DNA from: Gemmatimonadota bacterium
GTDB taxonomy: Bacteria; GCA-2686955
NCBI GenBank assembly: GCA_002686955.1
Contig: NYZA01000163.1
Location: 1 to 13,402 of the forward strand
DNA: 13,402 bases
Direction of reading: 5' to 3'
In this document: positions 7,259 through 13,402 of the stretch, in pieces
Layout of the letters: each line of letters starts with the position of its first letter
Position numbering within the stretch: the stretch's first letter is position 1
Position numbers and translations under genes: made by a program
The notes under the pieces: model-generated
What the model was told of the DNA's origin: nothing
Databases searched by the model: none
Seen by the model: the letters and a program-made list of their open reading frames with translations, nothing else

Positions 7259-8773
7259 TTGAAGATCTCTCTCGGGATTCGCTTCGCCGCTCTGGTGGTG
7301 GGGGTTCTCTCGATTGTGCTCGGGACGGCCACCTACGTCTCGATCGCGTCGCAGAGAGCCAAGTTCCTCGAGGTCATGGGAGGGGCATCGGCGATCGGTG
7401 TCGATCTGATCGGCGCCGAGGTCGAGCGGGCCTTGACCCACGGAGGCATCGACCAGATCGAGGGGATCATCGACCGGGCCGCGGAGGCCACCCCCGTCGA
7501 GAGGGTCTACCTGATCGATCGCCAGGGAAACGTGATCGCATCCGCGGGCGAGGAAAGGGCGGACGATCGGCTCCCCGAGATCTATCGAGAGCTCGCCGAA
7601 TCGGCGACGAAGCGGGGCCGGGCGATCGGCCGGCGCGCCGGCGAGGGGGTCGATTTCGTCACCGTGCGAGCGCTGGCGAACGGCCCGCGATGCGTCTCTT
7701 GTCATGAGAATGAGCCGAGCCCGCTCGGACATCTGGCGATGGAGGTCTCGCTGGCCGCCACCCGTGAGTTCGTCCGTGGCCAGGCGGCTCTGGCGCTCAT
7801 CGCCGCAACCACCGCCGGCTCGATGGCGGCGGTTCTGCTCTGGGTCGTGGCGCGTCGCTGGGTGATCCGCCCCGTGGAGCGGCTGCGGCAGGGTCTGACC
7901 GCCGTCGAGGTGGGGATTCTCGACGTGCGCATCGAGACGAGCGGGGGCACGCCGGAGCTCCGGCGGGTTGCCGAGGCGTTCAACGCGATGGCCGATCGCC
8001 TCTCCGCAGCCCGCCGCGCCGTGGAGCGCACCCACGCCGAGAACCACGTCGCCGCCGACCACGCGATCTCGCTGAACACGATCGCTTCGGTGCTCGCCCA
8101 CGAGCTTCGAAACCCGATGTCGGGCATCGGCGTGGCCCTCGACACTATTCGCCGCGACCTGCCGGAGGAGCATCCGCATCAGGCGCTCATCGCTCAAGCG
8201 GAGCACCAGCTCGACCGGGTCAATCGAGAGCTCGACGATCTGCTGGCCTACGCACGCCCTCCTCGCGAAGAGCTCCGCTGCAGCGTCGACCTGGCGACCA
8301 TGGCCAAGCGCACCGCCGCGTTCGCCCGTCCCGGCGCGCGCGCGGTCGATGTAGAGCTCATCGTCGACGTAGGCGAGGATCTTCCGCATGTCGACGGCGA
8401 ATCGGATCGCCTCGAGCAGGTCCTTCTGAACCTGATTCAGAACGCCGTCCACGCGGTCAGCGAGAGCAGCGGGAGCGGAGGCATGGTCTGCGTGGCCGTG
8501 CGCTCCGACCGCGAGGGTGACCTGATCATGACCGTCGACGACGACGGCCCCGGCATTCCCGACCACCTAGCCGAGCGGATTTTCGAGCCCTTCTACACCA
8601 CCCGCAAGCAGGGCACCGGCCTCGGACTCCCTCTGGCGAGCCGAATCATCGAATACCACGGCGGCACCATCCGTCTCGGTCGATCTCGCCTCGGGGGCGC
8701 CCGCTTCCTGGTGCGTCTACCCGGTTGCTCCAGCGATGAAGGGCATGAGGATGGGGACGGGGCGGCGGCCTGA
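7259..8773 (+). CDS. Membrane sensor histidine kinase with periplasmic CXXCH heme motif
   Basis: A 504-residue kinase when started at TTG 7259. Order of parts: membrane helix 1 (about 9-27), periplasmic sensor (28-175), membrane helix 2 (176-197), HAMP (198-250), HisKA with phosphorylated H281 in LAHELRNPMSG, and HATPase with N395 (NLIQNAVHAV), DDDGPGIPD (427-435), FEPFYTT (442-448) and GTGLGL (452-457). The sensor ends with R-C-V-S-C-H (C145, C148, H149), a c-type heme attachment motif, followed by the L-G-H-L-A-M-E-V strand that leads to helix 2. Such sensors are inferred to report redox state or a gas ligand. A GTG at 7232 would add nine residues, but it lies against the right arm of the inverted repeat and lacks a ribosome site, whereas GGGGATGG precedes the TTG. 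No receiver or sigma-54 regulator gene adjoins, so the partner is elsewhere. Confidence 0.9.
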   Translation: MKISLGIRFAALVVGVLSIVLGTATYVSIASQRAKFLEVMGGASAIGVDLIGAEVERALTHGGIDQIEGIIDRAAEATPVERVYLIDRQGNVIASAGEERADDRLPEIYRELAESATKRGRAIGRRAGEGVDFVTVRALANGPRCVSCHENEPSPLGHLAMEVSLAATREFVRGQAALALIAATTAGSMAAVLLWVVARRWVIRPVERLRQGLTAVEVGILDVRIETSGGTPELRRVAEAFNAMADRLSAARRAVERTHAENHVAADHAISLNTIASVLAHELRNPMSGIGVALDTIRRDLPEEHPHQALIAQAEHQLDRVNRELDDLLAYARPPREELRCSVDLATMAKRTAAFARPGARAVDVELIVDVGEDLPHVDGESDRLEQVLLNLIQNAVHAVSESSGSGGMVCVAVRSDREGDLIMTVDDDGPGIPDHLAERIFEPFYTTRKQGTGLGLPLASRIIEYHGGTIRLGRSRLGGARFLVRLPGCSSDEGHEDGDGAAA

Positions 8774-9104
8774 AGAGGGAGAGGAAAGAGGGGGATTGGG
8801 GCGACATGCTCTCGCCGGTCTTCGTCCCCCCCGCCGACGCTCACCGCGACCGGCTGCGCATCTCCCGGGGGCTGGACCGCTCTTGTTCTCGAAACGCCGC
8901 GGCGCGACGCGACCCGCCTCACGCAGCGTTCACGCGTGCCAACGCCTTCGGCCGCCGCGCTCACCTGCCGTCCGCGGCCATGGAGACAGGCGCCGCGTGA
9001 CGCGCCTCGATGAATTCCCGCCAGGGGCTACGTCCTGGCGAAGTCGAACCCCAAGGGGGAGACGAAACCGGCGGCGCGACGGCGTACGCGGGCACCGTGA
9101 GGAT
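8774..9104. other. Gene-free stretch after the sensor kinase
   Basis: About 330 bases with only short overlapping frames and no recognisable family. A frame starting at ATG 8806 (64 codons) begins with a vaguely receiver-like stretch but lacks the acidic pair and the phosphoacceptor region, so I do not call it. A 36-codon frame from ATG 9010 ends inside the left arm of the following inverted repeat. An 8-bp inverted match (GAATTCCC near 9013, GGGAATTC near 9120) links it weakly to that element. Confidence 0.4.
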
Positions 9105-9297
9105 TGACGTTTCGATATAGGGAATTCTCTGGAGGACCGCGCACTGGCGGGCGGAGAGCCGTCGTTCCTGGCCAGGCAAGCCCAGCGGCTCCACTCGGGG
9201 CGAACTTCCCGCCCTGCGTGCCGGCGAGGCAGTACTGGTCAGCGCGCCCCTCTCCGCGTCGTGGCACTCGCGAGCTCGAGGGCATATCGAAACGTCA
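9105..9297. repeat. 193-bp inverted-repeat element downstream of the HNH gene
   Basis: A perfect 14-bp inverted repeat bounds the element: TGACGTTTCGATAT at 9105-9118 and its complement at 9284-9297. Inside lie an 8-bp perfect pair, GCGGAGAG (9151-9158) with 9250-9257, and an 8-bp pair with one wobble, CTGGCCAG (9168-9175) with 9235-9242. Near the centre is a small hairpin, GGGCG-aacttcc-CGCCC. The right boundary is 12 bases past the HNH stop codon. It may be a structured RNA in the HNH 3' region, or a non-autonomous foldback element. Its sequence is unlike that of the 7070-7245 element. Confidence 0.55.
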
Positions 9298-9308
9298 GCG
9301 ATTCTCCA

Positions 9309-10670
9309 TCAACTTGTTGCTTGTCTCCGGCGATTGTGCGCCCCGCAGAGCAACCGCAGATTCGATTCGGTGTTGTCGCCACCGCGCGCGAAAAGTTGAA
9401 CGTGGTCGATCTGTACGAACCAGCGGCTTCCGCAGCGTCGTCCTTGGCCATCGAGGTAGGTGCAGCAACTCTCGTCTCGCGCCCAGACCCGGCGGCGGAC
9501 CTCGGCGGGTATATGACGGGAACGTTTCGTGCTGTTGTCATCGCTCGGACGAGGTGGCGCAGTGGGGGCGCGTGCACTGAAGGGCGCGTCGGCAGGCGAG
9601 GCGACGCGCGTAGCGGGCGCGTCGAGACGGCGCTTTTTGCCGGCCGTGGCGGGTGCCATGGCGAGTGCTTCGGCAGATGCGTCGGCGGGCGCGTCAATGG
9701 GCGCGTCGAATCGGGGTCTCTCGGCCGCGGTGTTCGGGACGCTCCTCTTCTTCCGGCGCGCCTGGGGTCTCGGGCGCTCCGCTTGAGTGGTTGATGCCTC
9801 CTCACCGGGCGCGGCGGCGCGCCGTTCCTGGATGCGCTCGGCGCGACGGCGGCGGCGTGCATCGGTGAGCAACGCATCCAACCCAAGCTCGAGGATGCGG
9901 GCCAGATCCCCGTCGGGAAGCGAGTGACTGAGCTGTGCACGGGCCTCTTCGAGCTTCTCCGCGAACCCTTTGCCGACGGTGAGGGAGAGACTGTAGAGCG
10001 CCTCGGCACCGGCCGCCGATTGGTCTTCCGTGGGGGTCGATTTCGGGCTGGATGTGGCCGGCGAGAGAGCTGGGTTCCCGGCTGGTTTGGGGCCACCGGT
10101 GGACGGTGCCGGCGAGCCCTTACCGGCCTGTTCGCCATCCCTCCGAGTGCCGGTGTTGGCTCGCCCCGGGGCGAGTCGCGCCGCCACGCCTCGATCAGGT
10201 CCGCCATCCGCCGGCCCGCGCCCCCGCGCAACCGGAGCCCGCAGGCGCCGCAATGTCCCCTTCCGGCGAGGGGGCGCCGCCGCCGGGAAACGGTCGGCAA
10301 CCAGCGCTTCGATCTGTCGCTTGGTCAGCCCGGACGCGGCCGCCAAGAGCTCCCGATGATTCTCCCGCGTCATATACGGCCCAAGAATCGCCAATCCCGC
10401 GAGATGGATGCGACCCGCGCCGAACGCCCGCAACACGGCGGGGAATCGACGGCCGAGCCTCGCCGCCTGAATCGGTTTGTAGGCAACATCCTCCGAGAAA
10501 CCGAGGCGGGTCGTACAGAACGCGAACATCGAGAGGCAGGCTTCCTCGAGATAGAGCCTGCGCGCATCGACCTCGCCCAGCTCCACCAACAGCTCCCGCG
10601 TCACACCGCGCACCTGAGCCACCAGATTCCGCAGCGCATTCAGTAGCTCCGTGTTCGATCGAGTCTTCAT
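9309..10670 (-). CDS. HNH endonuclease with DUF222-like N-terminal helical domain
   Basis: A 453-residue protein. Residues 1-140 are the helical domain seen in large families of HNH proteins (L-R-N-L-V-A-Q, then EVDARRLYLEEACLSMFAFC, LGFSEDVAY, LAGLAILGPYMTRENHREL). A linker rich in Pro, Gly, Ala and Arg follows. A second conserved block near 225-270 (LEEARAQLSHSLPDGDL, LELGLDALL) and a second Ala/Pro-rich linker with repeated D-A-P motifs lead to the C-terminal nuclease at 385-453. There D422-H423, N437 and H445 give the D-H...N...H signature, with C402/C403, C413 and C442 as likely structural zinc ligands. The start is the ATG at 10670, which opens the conserved domain; the frame reaches 10754. 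Such proteins occur in many copies in some genomes and are poorly understood; nuclease activity on DNA is inferred. It stands alone, with inverted-repeat structures on both sides. Confidence 0.88.
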   Translation of the reverse strand: MKTRSNTELLNALRNLVAQVRGVTRELLVELGEVDARRLYLEEACLSMFAFCTTRLGFSEDVAYKPIQAARLGRRFPAVLRAFGAGRIHLAGLAILGPYMTRENHRELLAAASGLTKRQIEALVADRFPAAAPPRRKGTLRRLRAPVARGRGPADGGPDRGVAARLAPGRANTGTRRDGEQAGKGSPAPSTGGPKPAGNPALSPATSSPKSTPTEDQSAAGAEALYSLSLTVGKGFAEKLEEARAQLSHSLPDGDLARILELGLDALLTDARRRRRAERIQERRAAAPGEEASTTQAERPRPQARRKKRSVPNTAAERPRFDAPIDAPADASAEALAMAPATAGKKRRLDAPATRVASPADAPFSARAPTAPPRPSDDNSTKRSRHIPAEVRRRVWARDESCCTYLDGQGRRCGSRWFVQIDHVQLFARGGDNTESNLRLLCGAHNRRRQATS

Positions 10671-10972
10671 GGCGTTCAATCCTGTTCCTTTCTTGGGTTG
10701 GACCCGATTCCACCCTCGAATTTCGCGGCCTACTGTAGTCGCCCCCGACGCCACTTCTCCATCCGCGGGACATAAATCGTTACTGCCGCCACGATCTCCA
10801 GGCAGAGAGGGTCTGTGCGCGCTATCGAGGCCGCGGAAACTATGACGCTCAGTTCGCCCTTTTCGGCCGCGAAATCGCTGTCAAGTGTTTTTGTTGCCGA
10901 TCACCAGGAACCGCGCCTACCGAGACGCCGCCGCCTCTCCACGATTCCGCCCCGAAGAGAGGACACCAAACT
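10671..10972. other. Gene-free stretch between the HNH gene and the FKBP remnant, with an 11-bp inverted repeat
   Basis: About 300 bases with no coding frame I accept. It should contain the HNH promoter on the minus strand. An 11-bp perfect inverted repeat, ATTTCGCGGCC (10720-10730) with 10865-10875, encloses a 7-bp one, TCCGCGG (10762-10768) with 10831-10837. This is weaker than the two structures above, and an 11-bp match could arise by chance in GC-rich sequence of this length. AGAGAGGA at 10956-10962 looks like an old ribosome site ahead of the FKBP remnant. Confidence 0.4.
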
Positions 10973-11281
10973 CTGAAAAACCTCCTCACCAAGCCCATCG
11001 CCGCCCTCGCCGCCCTCGCCGCACTCCTCCTCACCCCGACCCCGGGCAAAGCCGGGTTCGACAGCTCGGTTCAGCGCGGCGAACCTTCAACATTTCCCCT
11101 GAACCGGGTCATCAAGGGCTGGACCGAGGGACGAACTCCCGGGCCGCGGTGGTTGCGCCTTCCCCCATCGGTCTTGGAGGACGTCGTGACGTGGGATCAA
11201 CTCGGGCCAAGAAGGTATCGGTCGATCGGGCACCGGTTCCGGTCACTTTCGGAACGGTGTCGTCGGATCGTCCTCGAATAG
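10973..11281 (+). pseudogene. Remnant: signal peptide joined to the middle of an FKBP prolyl isomerase, CTG start
   Basis: The frame opens with CTG at 10973 and no ATG, GTG or TTG precedes it in frame nearby, though a ribosome-site-like AGAGAGGA lies about ten bases upstream. It may be a lost ATG (one base change) or a rare CTG start. Residues 1-27 form a clear signal peptide (K-N-L-L-T-K, then an Ala/Leu core, ending G-K-A). Residues 28-53 match the middle of FKBP-type peptidyl-prolyl isomerases: F-D-S-S, R-G-E-P, T-F-P-L-N, V-I-K-G-W-T-E-G, including the active-site Trp (W50). The first strands of the FKBP fold are missing before it. The invariant part after it (L-Q-L-M and L-A-Y-G) is missing too: from 11132 the frame turns into unrelated sequence until TAG at 11279. 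I infer two deletions and no function. Confidence 0.7.
11231..11259. other. Stable hairpin in the FKBP remnant
   Basis: CACCGGTTCCG (11231-11241) pairs with CGGAACGGTG (11250-11259) with one bulged G and an 8-base loop, giving ten base pairs. No U-tract follows on either strand, so it is not a classic intrinsic terminator, though it could be a leftover of one. Confidence 0.4.
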
Positions 11282-11404
11282 CGTGGAATTGGGGGGACCC
11301 CGCGCGACGGCCGCCCTCCCCACGGCCGGGCGGGCTAGTGTTCCCAATCAGAAACCGAGCTACGCTCAAGGCACCCTCAAAGGTCAACCGCGAAGCGGGG
11401 CTCG
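11282..11404. other. Non-coding spacer between two gene remnants
   Basis: Short, very GC-rich spacer with no frame or site I recognise. There is only a weak purine-rich stretch (GCGGGG) before the ATG at 11405. Confidence 0.3.
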
Positions 11405-11954
11405 ATGCCCTTCCTGGCGGCCCACAACCTGGTCAAGATCTACCCTGGCGGGGTGCGAGCGCTTGACGACGTGTCTCTCGACCTCTACCCCGAGTACACT
11501 GGAACCGGGCTGGTCTCCATCCTGGGAGACGAGCCAGTCGCTTCGCCCGTAGAGGCGCTCCGCCGAGTGCGCGCCTCCTTCCTCGGCCGCTGGCAGCTCC
11601 AGTGGCTCGCGCCTCTCGGGTTCGAGAACGCTTACGAGCTGGCGGTACCCGAGACCCTGGCCCACGCGCGGGGCTTGCGATCCATCTCCGACCTGAGCGC
11701 GATCTCCGGCCAGCTCCACGCCGGGTTCGGCCACGAGTTCCTCGAGCGTCCCGATGGTCTGCCGGGTCTCGAGGCGATGTACGGCCTGCGCTTCGCCTCG
11801 GTGCGGGGCCTGCAGCAGGCGCTCAAATATCAGGCCGTGGCCAGCGGTGAGTTGAGCTGTCTCGATGTCTACACGACCGACGGACGCCTGATCGTTCACG
11901 ATCTACGGGTGCTGGAAGACGACCTAGGCTTCTTCCCGCCCCCTATGCCGCCGC
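11405..11954 (+). pseudogene. Chimeric remnant: ABC ATPase N-terminus joined to an osmoprotectant-binding protein, then frameshifted
   Basis: Residues 1-29 are the start of an ABC transporter ATPase (L-V-K-I-Y-P-G-G-V-R-A-L-D-D-V-S-L-D-L-Y-P), stopping before the Walker A motif. From residue 30 (11492) the same frame continues as the second half of a glycine betaine/choline-type (OpuAC) binding protein: EYTGTGL, WLAPLGFENAYELAV, S-I-S-D-L, E-F-L-E-R-P-D-G-L-P-G-L, M-Y-G-L, V-Y-T-T-D-G-R-L and L-E-D-D-L-G-F-F-P-P. After 11941 the family's next residues (Y-A-A) lie in another frame, because the C run before TAT at 11944 is out of length by one or two. The rest of the ATPase, any permease and the first half of the binding protein are gone. 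The open frame runs on to 12700 only as a shadow over the next gene. Neither an ATPase nor a complete binding protein could be made. Confidence 0.75.
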
Positions 11955-12050
11955 CTCTCGGGAGCGATCCCCGCGGCCCTGCTCGCGCTGGCAGTGGATG
12001 GTCTGCTGGGTTGGGTGGAGCGCCGCCTCCGCCCGCACGGTCTTCCGTGA
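11955..12050 (+). pseudogene. Remnant: C-terminal tail of an osmoprotectant ABC permease
   Basis: In a third frame, 31 residues ending at TGA 12048-12050 match the end of OpuCB/OpuCD-type permeases: L-S-G-A-I-P-A-A-L-L-A-L-A-V-D, then L-L-G-W-V-E-R-R-L-R-P-H-G-L. This is a last membrane helix followed by the usual E-R-x-L-x-P-x-G tail. It directly abuts the frameshifted end of the binding-protein fragment, so a second deletion has removed the end of the binding protein and nearly all of the permease. The order ATPase, binding protein, permease fits decay of one transporter operon, although the ATPase piece is too short to place in a subfamily. Confidence 0.65.
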
Positions 12051-12199
12051 CGCGCGGACATGCGCCCCGGCGCTCCCCCTGCGCGATGTGGCCGGCGGCC
12101 GATGCGGCGGCAAGCTCCAGCCGGAGGGCGGAGGACCGATCACCGTTGAGGGGGAGGGAAGCGTGGGACCCTTTCCTGTACGGATCTACATTCCCGCGA

Positions 12200-13333
12200 T
12201 CATTCGCCCACCGTGCGAAGCTCACTCTCTGGAATCACGTCGATCCTTGCGTCGAGTGTGTAGCGTCGCTCGCCGGGATAAATGATGAGCAACCGGTCCA
12301 GCTCCAGATCTTCAGTGGCGATTCGCATCGACCGCGTGACCTTCGGCGCATCCTGTCTCTTGATCTCAATTCCAAGTCGACGAGTCGGGATGTAGAGATC
12401 CAGCTCGGAACCGCTGTGGACCGCGTAGAAGTAAGCGTCCTCCCGGGGGAAAATCCGGAGAGCTTGTTCCAGCACGTACCCCTCCCACGAGGCGCCCAGC
12501 TTTGGGTGAACCAGAAGGTCCCCGTAGGCGCCGATGCCCTGAAGGGTGTGAAAGAGGCCGCTGTCCCGGAAGTAGATCTTCGGGGTCTTCACCAGACGCT
12601 TGCCGACATTGACATACCACGGCAACAGGCGCCGGATCATGAGCGCCTGCTCCAGCGCTTCCAGGTATCGTCTGGCGGTGTTCGGAGCGATGCCCATTGA
12701 GCTCGCGATTTCGTTTCCATTCCAGGTCTGCGCGTGGTAGTGCGAGAGCATGGTCCAGAAGCGCCCCATTGCTTGGGGTGAGATCGCGAAACCGAGCTGC
12801 GCCAGATCACGCTCGAGGAAGGTGCGAACGAAGTTCCGGCGCCAGGCCAGGCTGTCCTCGTCGGAGTCGGCGAGAAAGGAGCGGGGGAACCCGCCTCGGA
12901 TCCACAGGCTCCGTGCTCCGTCGCGGCTGATCTCCCCACAGTCGAATCCGCCCATCTCAACGATCTCGACGCGTCCGGCAAGGGTCTCGCTCGCCTGCCG
13001 CGAGTGCTCCGGCGACGCGCTTCCCAGAATTAGATAGCTCGCCGAGCAGTCCTGCTGATCCACCAGCACGCGCAGCACAGGGAAAAGATCGGGACAGCGT
13101 TGTGCTTCATCGATGACCACCAAACCACTCAGCCCCGACAGCGCCGTCATCGGGTTCTGCATCAGCAGCGCGGCGGTAGGGTCTTCGAGGTCGAAGTAGG
13201 TCGAGGGTCTCCCCTCGAGCAGCGTCTTGGCCAGCGTGGTCTTGCCGCACTGGCGGGGTCCGATCAAGGCGACAATGGGGCTTCTGCGCAGCGCCCTTGT
13301 GACGCGATCCGATAGAGCTTCTCGCGCGACCAT
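12200..13333 (-). CDS. AAA ATPase with C-terminal DUF4143 domain
   Basis: A complete 377-residue protein of the AAA_14/DUF4143 family. Walker A is GPRQCGKTT (25-33, K31), Walker B LVVIDEAQ (71-78, D75-E76), and a sensor-like strand LILGSAS sits at 101-107. A winged-helix-like segment (N-G-N-E-I-A-S-S-M-G-I, N-T-A-R-R-Y-L) follows at 204-239. The DUF4143 part has Y-F-R-D-S-G-L-F near 254, S-W-E-G-Y-V-L-E near 283, and a PD-(D/E)XK-like set E310/D312...E323-x-K325 (GSELDLYI, then GIEIKR). Known members bind ATP; a nuclease role for the last domain is structural inference, and the cellular role of the family is unsettled. The ATG at 13333 has no ribosome site but a promoter-like sequence just upstream. 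It converges on the transporter remnants and looks intact, unlike them. Confidence 0.9.
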   Translation of the reverse strand: MVAREALSDRVTRALRRSPIVALIGPRQCGKTTLAKTLLEGRPSTYFDLEDPTAALLMQNPMTALSGLSGLVVIDEAQRCPDLFPVLRVLVDQQDCSASYLILGSASPEHSRQASETLAGRVEIVEMGGFDCGEISRDGARSLWIRGGFPRSFLADSDEDSLAWRRNFVRTFLERDLAQLGFAISPQAMGRFWTMLSHYHAQTWNGNEIASSMGIAPNTARRYLEALEQALMIRRLLPWYVNVGKRLVKTPKIYFRDSGLFHTLQGIGAYGDLLVHPKLGASWEGYVLEQALRIFPREDAYFYAVHSGSELDLYIPTRRLGIEIKRQDAPKVTRSMRIATEDLELDRLLIIYPGERRYTLDARIDVIPESELRTVGE

Positions 13334-13340
13334 GGTTGAA

Positions 13341-13368
13341 ATTATGCATGGCGGTTGCAGGATTTCAA
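13341..13368 (-). promoter_or_regulatory. Candidate promoter of the AAA ATPase gene, possibly giving leaderless mRNA
   Basis: On the minus strand TTGAAA (13363-13368) and CATAAT (13341-13346) are separated by 16 bases, close to the sigma-70 consensus. Only seven bases lie between the -10 element and the ATG, so transcription would begin at or next to the start codon. The local AT richness and the absence of a Shine-Dalgarno site agree with this. Confidence 0.45.
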
Positions 13369-13402
13369 GTGAACTTTGCAGTCATGGGACGGGCTCCCGG
13401 TC

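Noticed and set aside
7172-8566. 464-codon frame antisense to the sensor kinase
   Set aside because: It mirrors the kinase codons; the translation has no recognisable domain.
8806-9000. Possible degenerate receiver gene after the sensor kinase
   Set aside because: Only a few receiver-like residues at the start; no acidic pair, phosphoacceptor or Lys motif.
9239-10300. 353-codon minus-strand frame overlapping the HNH gene
   Set aside because: It is a different frame of the same strand, low complexity, while the HNH frame carries the conserved motifs.
12051-12700. Continuation of the chimeric frame to 12700
   Set aside because: Beyond the binding-protein part it is Arg/Pro/Ser-rich and then runs antisense through the intact AAA ATPase gene.

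Overview
The window is GC-rich bacterial chromosomal DNA with strong codon bias, which is why long spurious antisense frames run through most genes. It carries chemosensory and two-component signalling, an FG-GAP/ASPIC exported protein, a Rho factor with an arginine/glycine-rich head, a c-heme-motif sensor kinase and an HNH endonuclease. The HNH protein resembles a type I recall from Myxococcota, Eisenbacteria and similar free-living lineages. That taxonomic guess is inference from gene style only.

Layout. (1) 2-3891, plus strand: the C-terminal part of a CheA-type kinase (open at the left edge), a CheY-like receiver whose start overlaps the kinase stop, then a large exported FG-GAP repeat protein. 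(2) 3898-6562, minus strand: an exported protein of unknown function downstream of rho; it converges on the FG-GAP gene with six bases between stop codons. (3) 6563-7258: a gene-free stretch ending in a 176-bp nested inverted-repeat (foldback) element. (4) 7259-8773, plus: a membrane sensor histidine kinase with a CXXCH heme-attachment motif in its periplasmic domain; no partner response regulator is next to it. (5) 8774-10972: an HNH endonuclease gene on the minus strand, with one strong and one weak inverted-repeat structure on its two sides. (6) 10973-12050: a gene graveyard. A signal peptide is joined to the middle of an FKBP prolyl isomerase behind a CTG codon. An ABC-ATPase N-terminus is joined to the second half of an osmoprotectant-binding protein, which is in turn joined to the last residues of an ABC permease. 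(7) 12200-13333, minus: an intact AAA ATPase of the DUF4143 type with a promoter so close to the ATG that its mRNA may be leaderless.

The most unusual material is the series of collapsed genes in 10973-12050. One junction falls where both parents would encode the same Asp-Leu-Tyr-Pro stretch, suggesting deletion between short direct repeats (or an assembly collapse, which must be excluded). The two foldback elements at 7070-7245 and 9105-9297 come next. The known genes show a signalling-rich genome but I do not see a single multi-gene defence or biosynthetic system in this window.
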